This document shows, piece by piece, positions 1 to 9,050 of a stretch of DNA of 64,000 nt. Source of the stretch: an uncultured Ignavibacteriota bacterium (GTDB taxonomy: Bacteria; Bacteroidota; Ignavibacteria; UBA10030; UBA8401). Under the pieces are notes generated by a model. That model searched no databases. It saw nothing but the letters and a program-made list of their open reading frames with translations, and had not been told where the DNA came from. Numbering within the stretch: the first letter of the stretch is position 1; every line of letters begins with the position of its first letter. The DNA lies in assembly GCA_903884005.1 (NCBI GenBank), contig CAISDA010000063.1, positions 1 through 64,000 of the forward strand. The letters are read 5' to 3'. A program made the position numbers and the translations under genes.

Positions 1-87
1 AACGATGATCGTTCCACCTTTGTATTCGGTCTTCAGGACCTGTTGGCCTCGGACGCCGAAGCCGTGATAGAGCAAACTTGAGTCCAT
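1..87 (-). CDS. ISL3-family transposase, N-terminal 29 residues (cut by window edge)
   Basis: An ATG at 87 opens a minus-strand frame that stays open to base 1. The protein begins MDSSLLYHGFGVRGQQVL and continues with TEYKGG. The YHGFG-RG-(6)-TEY pattern is how ISL3-family DDE transposases typically begin, just before their zinc-binding N-terminal domain. Only the N-terminus is in the window, so it cannot be told whether the element is complete. It lies downstream of, and in the same orientation as, an AT-rich glycan cluster, which fits a mobile-element-flanked accessory locus. The identification rests on recalled family sequence, not a search. Confidence 0.65.
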   Translation of the reverse strand, partial: MDSSLLYHGFGVRGQQVLKTEYKGGTIIV

Positions 88-89
88 AG

Positions 90-114
90 CTTTTTCGCGT
101 AATTTACGAAAAAG
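90..114. repeat. Imperfect inverted repeat, possible IS terminal end
   Basis: CTTTTTC at 90-96 pairs with GAAAAAG at 108-114, and an inner GTAA/TTAC pairs across a single T, with a two-base bulge. It sits 3 bases upstream of the ISL3-type start codon, where the left terminal inverted repeat of the element could lie. Without the other end it could equally be a promoter-region hairpin. Bases 115-253 are AT-rich and hold nothing else recognisable. Confidence 0.3.
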
Positions 115-253
115 TATTCATTTTTATGAAGAACCATAATTATATGCACATTATTTTCAGAAGATCCATCAACCAGTTTCGCATATGGCTATTATAATCC
201 TTAACTCTAAAATTAGTGAGAACTCAGGCACGCAATACTATTTTGACGATCTA

Positions 254-1231
254 TTATTTCCCCTTATATAATGCATCAAATGTATGCCTCAGCGTTCGCG
301 ATTTTTTAGTATAATATCCAATCAGGTACATTAATCTGTACCGAATTCTCATTTCTTTGAATTTTAAAAAATAATATTCCGGTAGAAATGTCACCATCCA
401 AGCCAAGCCCAATTTTGAATGTAGAAATACATCCACACCACCCAAATTCCAATATTGCCTAGCCTTTTTTTTCTCTCCATAAAAAAATTCACGCCATCCA
501 CGATAAATGGCTTCCTCTGTTGAGTTTGTAATCCCGAAATTTAATTGAAGATTATCGTAATACGGTTGCTGGATTGCATACACGACTTGTTGCTTATAAG
601 TGATATTATTTGACAATGAGTCTTCCCTATAACGTAAGAACATCAATATTTCGGGAATAACATAATATTCAACCATCGGATTTATTTTTAACCACGTCTG
701 GTATTCTTCGAAGGCATCTACGACTGCATTGAAGTATCCACCATTGCTTTCAAATGCATTTTTGTTGCACATTACGCCTGGATGACAAATATAGCTGTAG
801 AGTAGCATTCCTTTTTTAATCTCAGCGGAGTCGGTCGGCGTACGGACACAATAATCGATATTCCCATCCGAAAATATTGCATACCATGATGATAGGATCG
901 TGTTTTTCGGAAGCTGTTTCAATATTGCCAGTTGCTTTTCGAAGCGCCACGGGACACAAAGATCATCTGCGTCCATGATCGCAAGATAGATAGTTGCAGC
1001 CTTGTCTAACCCAAAATTCAAACATGGCGTTCTTCCTCTGTGATCAAGTTTCCATAATTCGATCCGGTCATCGTGTATCGACGAAATAATGTCGATCGTT
1101 CGATCGGTTGAACCGTCATCGACAATAATCAACACAAAATCGTCAAACGATTGTGCCAAGACGCTTCGTATTGATTGTTCAATATACGCTGCTGCATTAT
1201 ATGCAGTCATTAGTACAGAAAGAGTTGGCAT
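254..1231 (-). CDS. Family 2 glycosyltransferase
   Basis: GT2 enzyme of 325 residues, expected to add a sugar from a nucleotide donor during surface-polysaccharide synthesis on the cytoplasmic side of the membrane. The N-terminus shows the GT-A core: SVLMTAYNAAAYI at the start, the VDDGSTD nucleotide-binding motif near residues 37-43, and the metal-binding MDADDL near 85-90. Towards the C-terminus a hydrophobic, tyrosine-rich stretch suggests membrane association. It is the last gene of the minus-strand glycan cluster, 41 bases after the preceding gene. The ribosome-binding site is weak and the base composition is AT-rich compared with the region after 9000. Donor and acceptor cannot be told. 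Confidence 0.85.
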   Translation of the reverse strand: MPTLSVLMTAYNAAAYIEQSIRSVLAQSFDDFVLIIVDDGSTDRTIDIISSIHDDRIELWKLDHRGRTPCLNFGLDKAATIYLAIMDADDLCVPWRFEKQLAILKQLPKNTILSSWYAIFSDGNIDYCVRTPTDSAEIKKGMLLYSYICHPGVMCNKNAFESNGGYFNAVVDAFEEYQTWLKINPMVEYYVIPEILMFLRYREDSLSNNITYKQQVVYAIQQPYYDNLQLNFGITNSTEEAIYRGWREFFYGEKKKARQYWNLGGVDVFLHSKLGLAWMVTFLPEYYFLKFKEMRIRYRLMYLIGYYTKKSRTLRHTFDALYKGK

Positions 1232-1272
1232 ATAACATCAAACTCAATAATATTATATAAAAACTTGTTTGT

Positions 1273-2712
1273 TTATTTAGTCGTCAAGTATTCACTCGCT
1301 ATCTCTACAAATCGGGGGAACGATACTGTGCTCCCAAAATAAAACTCATACATTTTTTTTCGAGGCTCCTCACTTACAGGAGCAGCAATGGCCGCGGAAA
1401 TGACTTCACCCACATCTTGTAACCGCTGAATATGGCGACCTGCCCCCCACAGTTCAAAATCGGTATGCACATTCCCTACGCTATCAGCGATATAGACAAG
1501 CGGAATGTCCGTCCTGAGCAGTTCCATAGACAAAGTTGTATCTTCCGAAAATAAAATTTCGACAGCAGGGAGAATTGCGTCCATCTTTCCTGTATATAAT
1601 TCAAGACCGTTCGGGAATGATGAGAAAACATCCGAAGGATGGGGTTTCACCAATAGTGTTTTGCCTTCGGTGTTGTTGTGCATATACTCGTTAATCGCAT
1701 TCAACATTGAAACTGTATATTCAATCGACCGAGAAGCCGTTTCCTGTAAAGGTCTCTTGTATGCCTGCATCATATATACCCAATAATGGCGGAGTGGTGC
1801 AGAACGAATAGTACGGTACGAACCAATCACCGGATTACCGGAAACGAATATCTTCCTGGGTTGATGCGATGATATCTCTTGTATCCGTTTCTTCTGCTGC
1901 TCTCCCCAGACGATGGCGATATCGGAGTACACTGTTCGCAAGAGATGAGTGTAAAGAGGGACAGCATGATTGAAACATATCGTGGGTACCCCGATCTTCC
2001 GGCAACATAGTGTGAATATGATGCTCTCACCAGTATTATCGATATCCTGCGCTAAACAGACAATGTTTTTTCCCCCTGGGGAAAGATTAATAAGCCGATC
2101 AAAGGAGGCCTCAATGGTTGAATACGAATTCCACAAATGCCTTGCTTCATCAGGCAAGGAGAATGAGTTAAAATAGCGGGCGGCGAGTGTTTGGCACTCC
2201 ATTGCAAATGATTGATACGCGGATTTTTCGTGTGCAGGAGCCAACGCATACAACATATGGGGATAGCAAAAGACATCATGTGAGAATATGCTCATTATAT
2301 CATATATGATACTGAAATGAACAACTGATGCTTTTTCAGATCTTCCCCATCGACGCAAAACTTTAATGTATTCACGACTGAGCAATCTATCAGGCATGAA
2401 CGACGAGAGAATAATTTTATCATATCTTATCAGGGGATAAACGATCAACCATTTAAGTATCCAAAAAACATAATATATGCTGTGCTTCACTATCGACCAA
2501 ACGGATTTGAACCTTCCGAATGGCTCACGAATAATTGAATGCGAGAGACCATTACCAGTATCCGTTTTCAGCGCCTGATAGAGATCCTTCACAATATGAT
2601 GCGTCATCGCTAGACGGAGGCTCCGATGATTGCTCCATTCGGCTGCCTCTTCCCAGTCGCGAATAAATGATTCAATTTTTTTATCGAATTCGTTATTTGT
2701 GTTGGAATCCAT
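1273..2712 (-). CDS. GT-B-like surface-glycan protein (CDP-glycerol glycerophosphotransferase/epimerase-like fold)
   Basis: A 479-residue protein not recognised by name. The C-terminal half has hallmarks of the GT-B/UDP-GlcNAc-epimerase-like fold seen in capsule and teichoic-acid enzymes: VWGEQQ followed by FVSGNP, then LLVKPHPSD, then a loop with SEDTTLSMELL and PLVYI, which normally holds the nucleotide diphosphate. The N-terminal half is helical, with an aromatic hydrophobic stretch near residues 75-95 that may touch the membrane. It sits between a GT4 and a GT2 gene in the polysaccharide cluster, so a transferase role is inferred from context. The stretch 2713-2909 upstream is AT-rich and shows no gene. 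Confidence 0.5.
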   Translation of the reverse strand: MDSNTNNEFDKKIESFIRDWEEAAEWSNHRSLRLAMTHHIVKDLYQALKTDTGNGLSHSIIREPFGRFKSVWSIVKHSIYYVFWILKWLIVYPLIRYDKIILSSFMPDRLLSREYIKVLRRWGRSEKASVVHFSIIYDIMSIFSHDVFCYPHMLYALAPAHEKSAYQSFAMECQTLAARYFNSFSLPDEARHLWNSYSTIEASFDRLINLSPGGKNIVCLAQDIDNTGESIIFTLCCRKIGVPTICFNHAVPLYTHLLRTVYSDIAIVWGEQQKKRIQEISSHQPRKIFVSGNPVIGSYRTIRSAPLRHYWVYMMQAYKRPLQETASRSIEYTVSMLNAINEYMHNNTEGKTLLVKPHPSDVFSSFPNGLELYTGKMDAILPAVEILFSEDTTLSMELLRTDIPLVYIADSVGNVHTDFELWGAGRHIQRLQDVGEVISAAIAAPVSEEPRKKMYEFYFGSTVSFPRFVEIASEYLTTK

Positions 2713-2909
2713 ACATTTCAGAAGTGTTAATGCAAGAAGGCATCGACAATATTATAAAAACGGATTTGATGCGTTATTTTGATTAGCATTTTTTTCAATA
2801 TCCCTCAAATTATTAGTCCGAATGTCTTCCGTAATGAATTTTCGTATAACCCCAGTAACACATTACGGCATTCGTGTGTTACCTGGGATATACTATCGAG
2901 AATAAAAAG

Positions 2910-4142
2910 CTACTGTAGGTTCAGGCAACGCGAATATATTTTTTCATATTGGCTTACCATATACTCGCTCGACATGGATGAGTCTATTTTTTGTTTATTC
3001 TTTACATCCTCCTCATTTTCCATATGATTCAAGCATATTTCAATAGCTTCAATGCTGATCTCCGGTAGAAGGGTGCCATTAACCCCATTTCTGATCATTT
3101 CACGATTTCCTCCATTGTTACTTACAATAACATAACAACCGGATGCCAATGCCTCTAAAATCACCATATCATAGACAACGTACGTTCCAGGCATCACTAA
3201 ACAGCAACATTGCTTCATAAAACGAATAACATCATCATTTTGAACATTAAAAAGGAACTTCACATTCCCATTCATTTTAAGGCGAGACACCAGGTTTCGC
3301 AGTGCCTCAGTTTCTTTCATGGGAGCTGTGCTGATATTGACAACGAATAACTTTTCCTTCCTAACGGCATTGTGGCGATAAACGGCCTCGATCAACAAAT
3401 CGATATTTTTAAATGTGATATGATTAGCGACATTCAGGACGATACGCGCCCCGGCGGGTATCCCGTATGTCTCCCGGAAACCCAAGGGGACATTGATCTT
3501 CGAGATTTTTTCAATATCTATCCCGTTGTAAATTATCTCTATATTGTCGTTTTTTAGCACATTGGGGAATTTTGTCTCAACGAACATTTCATAGGCTGCA
3601 CGACTCGGAAAGGTTACAACGTCTGCCACATTAAATGCATTGGTTTCAATTTCATCGAATATGTCGAGACGTTTCTTCGAAAAAAAATTATTGCTAAGAG
3701 AGTTGCGCATCTCGTGAACATATGCCCCCTTATTATGTAGTGTGAGTATCTTTTTAATACCAGGAGTAGACAACCAATGAAAGAACCCAAGTGGGTGATG
3801 TGCATGGATGATATCAGGAGTAACGCGAGAACAAATCGATTGAAAATATTTTTGCCGCTTCCATGCATGAATAGGATAATACGATGGATGCGTCACGATC
3901 CGGCGGAAAAGAGAGTTATTTTTAAATATGGATGACCCGATTTTTTTCGCCATTCTTTTTTCGGATCCGTATCGATCATATGCCGTTTCGTCATTCATCG
4001 TCGCATGCAAATCATAGGACAGATAACGCACCGAATACGCATCATGATTCAGGCATTTATTTATTTCATAAATGATTTTATTGGAGCCTCCGCAATTTGA
4101 CGCGGGAAATCCGGTATCGGTTGTCAAATAAAGATTGATCAT
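2910..4142 (-). CDS. Family 4 (GT-B) glycosyltransferase
   Basis: A 410-residue retaining glycosyltransferase. The N-terminal acceptor domain contains HAHHPLGFFHWL and LTLHNKGAY. The C-terminal donor domain starts with RIVLNVANHITFKNIDLLIEA, and its sugar-nucleotide loop reads LVMPGTYVVYDMVILEALASG, with the expected E-x(7)-E-type end although the usual SxxEGFG is degenerate. The family builds capsule, O-antigen and exopolysaccharide chains from nucleotide sugars. It lies 14 bases downstream of glf on the same strand and is probably co-transcribed, so a galactofuranosyl or other hexosyl donor is possible but unproven. Confidence 0.8.
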   Translation of the reverse strand: MINLYLTTDTGFPASNCGGSNKIIYEINKCLNHDAYSVRYLSYDLHATMNDETAYDRYGSEKRMAKKIGSSIFKNNSLFRRIVTHPSYYPIHAWKRQKYFQSICSRVTPDIIHAHHPLGFFHWLSTPGIKKILTLHNKGAYVHEMRNSLSNNFFSKKRLDIFDEIETNAFNVADVVTFPSRAAYEMFVETKFPNVLKNDNIEIIYNGIDIEKISKINVPLGFRETYGIPAGARIVLNVANHITFKNIDLLIEAVYRHNAVRKEKLFVVNISTAPMKETEALRNLVSRLKMNGNVKFLFNVQNDDVIRFMKQCCCLVMPGTYVVYDMVILEALASGCYVIVSNNGGNREMIRNGVNGTLLPEISIEAIEICLNHMENEEDVKNKQKIDSSMSSEYMVSQYEKIYSRCLNLQ

Positions 4143-4156
4143 TGCGCTCTGAAAAT

Positions 4157-5266
4157 TTATAAATTTCTCCGTAAGGATCGAGCCAAAGCAATAGAGCTGT
4201 CGACCACCTCGTGCATGCTCACATACCGATATGTCCCTAACCGTCCAGCAAACCGCATTCGGGGATACAGGGTTTTCGCAAGATCGTTGTACAGCTGCAA
4301 GATAGCGAGATCGTTCGCCAACCGTTTTGGATAGTATGGCGTATCTATCACACTCGTCTCCTTGCTGAACTCCGTAAAAACCACTGTTGATTCATGGCGT
4401 TCCCATGGTGAAAACCATTTATGTTCATGGATGCGCGTATGTAATGAATCCTCACAGAAGTTCATGACGCCATTGCCCAAATAATTTCCCTCAGCGATCC
4501 TCTTTTTAAAATACACCGTCCTATACCCCAGGCGTCCATATTGATAGTCGAAATATTTGTCAATCGAACCCGTATACACTATTGAGTAGTAGCCCTTCAC
4601 GATCGAATGATCAAAAGGTGTGTTTACTGCCACCTTTATATTGGTGTGATCGAGCATTCTCCCCATCATCTCTGTATACCCGAACTTGGGTATCCCCTGA
4701 TATGCATCAGTGAAATAATTGTCATCATACGTGTATCGGATCGGGATACGCTTGAAGATCTCGGCGCTCAACGCATCCGGTTGACATCCCCATTGTTTCA
4801 CAGTGTACGATTTAAAGAAATTCTCATAAAGATCAGGACCGATGGTCGCAAGCGCCTGTTCTTCAAAATTATTCGGCTCGCCTTCGAACTTGATGCATTG
4901 GGAAGCAAGAAAGTCTTTGGCCTCGCTCGGCGACATCTTCCTGCGGAAATATTGGTTAATCGTCAATAAATTTATAGGCATGCTAAAAATGCCAGCAGAT
5001 GTCGTCGCCATGACCCGATTGATAAAGGGGATGAATTCTGCGAATTTATTCACATACTCCCACGCCTCCTTATTGTTTGTATGAAATATATGCGGGCCAT
5101 GAATGTGCTGCATGATACCTGTATCAGGACACCGTTCGGTATGACAATTTCCGCCGATATGGGGACGTAGTTCGATAACATCAATTGAGTATCCGCCGTA
5201 TTCCGCTAATTCGCGGGCAACAACGCAACCTGTTAAACCTGCTCCGACAATCAATATTTTTTTCAT
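4157..5266 (-). CDS. glf: UDP-galactopyranose mutase
   Basis: Flavoenzyme converting UDP-galactopyranose to UDP-galactofuranose, the donor for galactofuranose-containing glycans. The ATG at 5266 (MKKILIVGAGLTG) is preferred over one five codons upstream because it places the GxGxxG FAD-binding motif at the usual distance from the N-terminus. Further family marks are HIGGNCHTE near residue 37, GPHIFHTNN near 56, YTGSIDKYFDYQYGRLGYR in the middle and GRLGTYRYVSMHEVVDSS near the end. The length of 369 residues is normal for the bacterial enzyme. It acts in the cytoplasm. Its presence predicts that this cluster's polysaccharide contains galactofuranose. Confidence 0.92.
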   Translation of the reverse strand: MKKILIVGAGLTGCVVARELAEYGGYSIDVIELRPHIGGNCHTERCPDTGIMQHIHGPHIFHTNNKEAWEYVNKFAEFIPFINRVMATTSAGIFSMPINLLTINQYFRRKMSPSEAKDFLASQCIKFEGEPNNFEEQALATIGPDLYENFFKSYTVKQWGCQPDALSAEIFKRIPIRYTYDDNYFTDAYQGIPKFGYTEMMGRMLDHTNIKVAVNTPFDHSIVKGYYSIVYTGSIDKYFDYQYGRLGYRTVYFKKRIAEGNYLGNGVMNFCEDSLHTRIHEHKWFSPWERHESTVVFTEFSKETSVIDTPYYPKRLANDLAILQLYNDLAKTLYPRMRFAGRLGTYRYVSMHEVVDSSIALARSLRRNL

Positions 5267-5433
5267 AAATCGGGACGTCATGGTTAATACGTGATTATTG
5301 CTACCTCCGATAAGTCATTTTTTGACCGTTGACTGTGTGTTGGTATGTGAAATACCACACATAATTTTGGAAGCATATGATATCGGGTTAGCAGCATCCC
5401 TTTTAATCCCAACAGTACCGCAAGGATCAATTA

Positions 5434-6366
5434 TTATGGTTCTCTTTGGCTTCTTAGAGCGAGAAGAAGGTAGTGATTGTTGGTAATAATATCCAACACG
5501 CCCAACAAGACTCCCATTGTATTGTCTAAATTTGATCGACTCATAAAAATAATACTTCGGCTGCTATGTATTAAAATCGATCCAATAATAGACCACCAAA
5601 ATGCGCATAAAAATTTGATCCCATGCAAATTTTTCCTAACATAATAATATCGATGCACCGCTTCACTTCTATACCAATCTTTGGACGATTGTCTTTCAGT
5701 TTCTGACTGGGTGTGGATAAGTTTCGCATTCGGAGTAATGACGAGCGAGTAACGACGAGATACACGATATGAGAAATCTATATCCTCGCCCAACGAATAT
5801 CCCTGAAGATTATTATCAAATTCAAATGTATTGAATATTATTTTTCGATAGCTCATCGAAAATCCGCCTAAGCATTCTGCAGTTATATCTGTTTTAGGAT
5901 CAGAAATTGATGAAGGCCTGAAGGATGGTAGAATAACAGCTCGTTTGGACGAGTCCAGAAAAAACATTTTTCGCCAAATTGATATTTTTTTTGGATTATT
6001 GCTAATAATTACTCCTCCAACGCCGCCTATAATCTCAACATCGTTATTTTGAAACAATTTTTCAATGGCTGCAAAATATAGTTTTTCTAAAATCACATCA
6101 TCATCTATAAAATGGACAATTTCTGTATCAACCAACAAATGTTTTACGCCAAAATTTCGTTGACGCGCCAAATTCGGAATACTTTTCAGATAAAGAATTG
6201 AAAGCATTGATTGATACTTAATCGACAATTCATTCGTCTCCTGAGTTTCACTGGCATCGACTATTATTATTCTCTTCGGGAGAACATCCTGTTGCTGGAT
6301 TGACTCCAGACATACTTGCAGGTCTGCCGCTCGGTTTTTAGTGCAAATGATTAACTCAGAATTCAT
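5434..6366 (-). CDS. Family 2 glycosyltransferase
   Basis: A 310-residue GT-A glycosyltransferase, distinct from the one at 254-1231. Motifs are LIICTKNRAADL at the N-terminus, IIIVDASETQETNE for the nucleotide site, NLARQRNFGV, then the metal-binding FIDDDV near residue 88 and GEDIDFSYR near 196, where the catalytic-base region of GT2 enzymes lies. One hydrophobic segment near residues 250-275 could anchor it to the membrane. It is AT-rich like its neighbours and part of the minus-strand glycan cluster. Bases 5267-5433 between it and glf hold no gene. The sugar specificity is unknown. Confidence 0.82.
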   Translation of the reverse strand: MNSELIICTKNRAADLQVCLESIQQQDVLPKRIIIVDASETQETNELSIKYQSMLSILYLKSIPNLARQRNFGVKHLLVDTEIVHFIDDDVILEKLYFAAIEKLFQNNDVEIIGGVGGVIISNNPKKISIWRKMFFLDSSKRAVILPSFRPSSISDPKTDITAECLGGFSMSYRKIIFNTFEFDNNLQGYSLGEDIDFSYRVSRRYSLVITPNAKLIHTQSETERQSSKDWYRSEAVHRYYYVRKNLHGIKFLCAFWWSIIGSILIHSSRSIIFMSRSNLDNTMGVLLGVLDIITNNHYLLLALRSQREP

Positions 6367-6435
6367 AAGGGTGGTTCATGTGTATATCATTGAAAATTGG
6401 CATGGACCAATTCTTCGATCATAGATTCATAAATG

Positions 6436-7440
6436 CTATCGGAACTTATCTAAAAGCATAGTTTTATACTTTAAGTATAACTCCTTATTAACAAATTGCG
6501 TGTTAATATTTATCTTACGTGATTTTAAATTAATATCATTACTCGAAAATTTTCCATGTGTATATAGTAACACGACGAACAGTTCAATCAATCCATCCAT
6601 TCTGCATGCGCTACTCATGTCCTTGGCCGCGTTATCAACGAATACTACCGGTGTTTCTAAACTAAGACATGGCAATGCACAATGTATTTTAGATGTAACC
6701 ACAAGTTTGGCGGTTGCATACTTTTCAATGAGCACCTCCGCCTGATAAAATTTTTCATCTTCGGTGTTGAATTCTTGCTCCCGATACCGATGCGTCAGAT
6801 AGTGAGCACCAACAAGCATGTCAGGATCAAATACTTTCGAGTACTGCATATAAAACAATGCGGTTATCAACTTTTTTTTGATTGCTCCAAAAGGAAATAG
6901 TTTGGCGCTGATAATAGAAATTCGGCGATAATTGAAGGCTAGCACCCATAAGGATTTCATTAATTCAGTAATTTTTTTCGAATACTCAAAATATGGGTCT
7001 ACAAAATATATCGTATCATTTCTATTATTTCCCTTATAGTGCTCTCCCAGCGTCAGTGTCAAACAACCGGCGAAATACGCCTCGATGTTTTTTTCATTGA
7101 GAACTCGGACCGTTTGAAAATCTCGACAAGCGATAGGTTCATGTCGTTTAAAATATTTTAATGATTTGCCGTTGTTCAAGAGTGCATACGCTTTTGTATT
7201 CAGATGAAAAGACACAAACATCGGCTCTATGGATTCACTAGGCGGCCAATGAAGTGGTTCATGCATAAACCACCCATTCATAATCAAACGAACTTTTTCA
7301 CCGCAGTATTCATCCAACCGTTCCCTGTTGAGAAAAATATCGATATTTCCAAGAAATTGTTTTGATGCCAGACTTTGGATATAATCGCCGATATTTATAT
7401 AGCCTTCGTACGGTTGATATATTAACAATGCATTTTTCAT
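6436..7440 (-). CDS. Polysaccharide pyruvyl transferase family protein
   Basis: A 334-residue protein of the polysaccharide pyruvyl transferase (PF04230-type) family. Members add ketal pyruvate or act as glycosyltransferases in capsule assembly. Seen in the sequence: an N-terminus of the form ALLIYQPYEGYINIGDYIQSLA, family-like INGWFMHEPLHWPPS near residues 54-68, an ARD-type segment ACRDFQTVRVL, YFAGCLTLTL, and a late segment VVTSKIHCALPCLSLETPVVF that carries the characteristic S-x-x-H-x-x-I/L-x-x-L pattern. It starts 3 bases after the flippase gene ends, implying co-translation. Transfer of pyruvate itself is an inference; some members have other roles. Confidence 0.75.
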   Translation of the reverse strand: MKNALLIYQPYEGYINIGDYIQSLASKQFLGNIDIFLNRERLDEYCGEKVRLIMNGWFMHEPLHWPPSESIEPMFVSFHLNTKAYALLNNGKSLKYFKRHEPIACRDFQTVRVLNEKNIEAYFAGCLTLTLGEHYKGNNRNDTIYFVDPYFEYSKKITELMKSLWVLAFNYRRISIISAKLFPFGAIKKKLITALFYMQYSKVFDPDMLVGAHYLTHRYREQEFNTEDEKFYQAEVLIEKYATAKLVVTSKIHCALPCLSLETPVVFVDNAAKDMSSACRMDGLIELFVVLLYTHGKFSSNDINLKSRKININTQFVNKELYLKYKTMLLDKFR

Positions 7441-7443
7441 ACG

Positions 7444-8973
7444 CTAGTGTTTGCCATCGAATTTAAGTATAAACTTACTCCATGGAGAAGTAAAAATAAT
7501 CCGTTCGTAGTCGTTCATTCCGAATCGCCATACAGCGGGAAGATAGATAATCGAAAAAATGCATATTTTAATTCCTAATGAGAGAAGGCTACCGCTTTTA
7601 TATGCAAAGTTTAAAAAGATTCCAACGGGCATGACAATTAGAATCGGAACCGTCATACGAAATATTTCACGCCAAAAGCGAATAATATCGAGATGGAGAC
7701 GTTTATAATAATATACATTAATCGTGATCACGTGTCCTATGATGATCGAACCTGATATCCCCAGCGCGCACCCTATCCCTCCACACGTCTTAGCCAAGGG
7801 GATGGTGACGATCAAGTTTAGAAGCGCTATGGCAACGTATAAATATGATCGAAATTTTTGCCGATTACGGGCTTGAAGAATAATAATGCCCATATTCTGT
7901 ACGAGTGGTATTGTTAGCGGGAACATAATAATCAGCGAAAAAAGATACACCTGGGAATATTCAGCTCCTATCCAAAGTAAGACGAATTCTTTGCCGAACA
8001 AGATAAATCCACAGAAGATGAAAGCGGTGATGAGATATTCAATTCTGCCGACCCGTATAAACAAATTGGAAAGTTCGAGATCCGACACATTTTGCGCTAC
8101 CATAGCTGTCACCTTGGGCAGGAACACTCCCATGATTGCGCCCGAAAAAGACATGTAGTATGTACTCAATTGGACCGTGATCGCAAACACGGCGACTGCG
8201 GCTGTCCCGACCTGAATGCCAAGTACGAATTGGCCGCTGTTCCAATAGATCCGGTCAACAACGACACTTAAAAAAATAAAGAACGAATATCCGGCAATTT
8301 CCTTTAGAAATATCCAATCCAATTTTTCAAAAGTCAAACGGATTTTTAATCGTACGAAGCAATACCAAACATTAACCAACAAGATTGCCAGATTTAATAT
8401 TGCGGTGAGGACGATCATTCCCACAGATTTATATCCCAACAAGAGCAATGGAATCATAATCAACGGGTTGAGTATGATACGTCCGATATTGATCAGTCTC
8501 TGAAATGTGAAGCATTCATAGGCCGTATTTATTGATCCAAAAACACTCAGCGGGAATGATATTGCAACGCTGATAACGACGAAGAGGGTCATGATCCTGG
8601 CATTGCCCATTTCAACAGCATTCATAGCAAAGCCGAATATGTGCTCCGCGTTGAAATACAAGCCTAGACCGGCAACTAAAGCGACAACGCCAATTACGCT
8701 GTAGACCTTAAAAAACAAACCAAACAACGCATATTGTTCCGCAATCTTCCCTTCAGCCCTGAATTTTGCGGTGTACCGCACAACCGCATTTCCTAGCCCG
8801 AAATCCATCATAGTCAAGTAGGCCATGACGGATATAGCAAGCGAGTAGAGGCCAAACTCAGATTGACCGATTTTTCGGAGTAAAAACGGAGTATATAGCA
8901 ATCCAATGACATTGTTTAATCCGAGTGAAACGTAAGCGAGCAAAGCTCCCGCTTTAAGCTGATTGATAGCCAC
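7444..8973 (-). CDS. Wzx-type polysaccharide flippase (MATE/MVF superfamily)
   Basis: Integral membrane protein of 509 residues with about 12-14 hydrophobic segments. It has the Wzx/PST opening VSLGLNNVIGLLYTPFLLRKIG followed by FGLYSL and DFGLGNAVVRYTA. It would flip undecaprenyl-linked oligosaccharide across the inner membrane. The GTG at 8973 (MAINQLKAG) is chosen as start: an in-frame ATG at 9018 lies inside the hairpin terminator of the preceding EF-G gene and would add 15 residues foreign to the family. It is the first gene of the minus-strand glycan cluster. Base composition drops to AT-rich here compared with the EF-G gene. Confidence 0.85.
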   Translation of the reverse strand: MAINQLKAGALLAYVSLGLNNVIGLLYTPFLLRKIGQSEFGLYSLAISVMAYLTMMDFGLGNAVVRYTAKFRAEGKIAEQYALFGLFFKVYSVIGVVALVAGLGLYFNAEHIFGFAMNAVEMGNARIMTLFVVISVAISFPLSVFGSINTAYECFTFQRLINIGRIILNPLIMIPLLLLGYKSVGMIVLTAILNLAILLVNVWYCFVRLKIRLTFEKLDWIFLKEIAGYSFFIFLSVVVDRIYWNSGQFVLGIQVGTAAVAVFAITVQLSTYYMSFSGAIMGVFLPKVTAMVAQNVSDLELSNLFIRVGRIEYLITAFIFCGFILFGKEFVLLWIGAEYSQVYLFSLIIMFPLTIPLVQNMGIIILQARNRQKFRSYLYVAIALLNLIVTIPLAKTCGGIGCALGISGSIIIGHVITINVYYYKRLHLDIIRFWREIFRMTVPILIVMPVGIFLNFAYKSGSLLSLGIKICIFSIIYLPAVWRFGMNDYERIIFTSPWSKFILKFDGKH

Positions 8974-8985
8974 AAAGATTCTATC

Positions 8986-9034
8986 GAAATTTAAAATAAT
9001 AGCGGCGCACTCTGGCAAAACCGAATGCGCCGCT
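8986..9034 (-). terminator. Rho-independent terminator after the EF-G-like gene
   Basis: AGCGGCGCA at 9001-9009 and TGCGCCGCT at 9026-9034 form a 9-bp GC-rich stem with a 16-base loop. On the minus strand it is followed by ATTATTTTAAATTT. It lies 16 bases after the EF-G stop codon and separates that gene from the glycan cluster. Confidence 0.7.
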
Positions 9035-9050
9035 GTGAATGTGACCGTAA

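Noticed and set aside
8974-9018. Longer N-terminus for the flippase starting at ATG 9018
   Set aside because: That ATG lies inside the hairpin terminator of the EF-G-like gene and adds residues foreign to the family.
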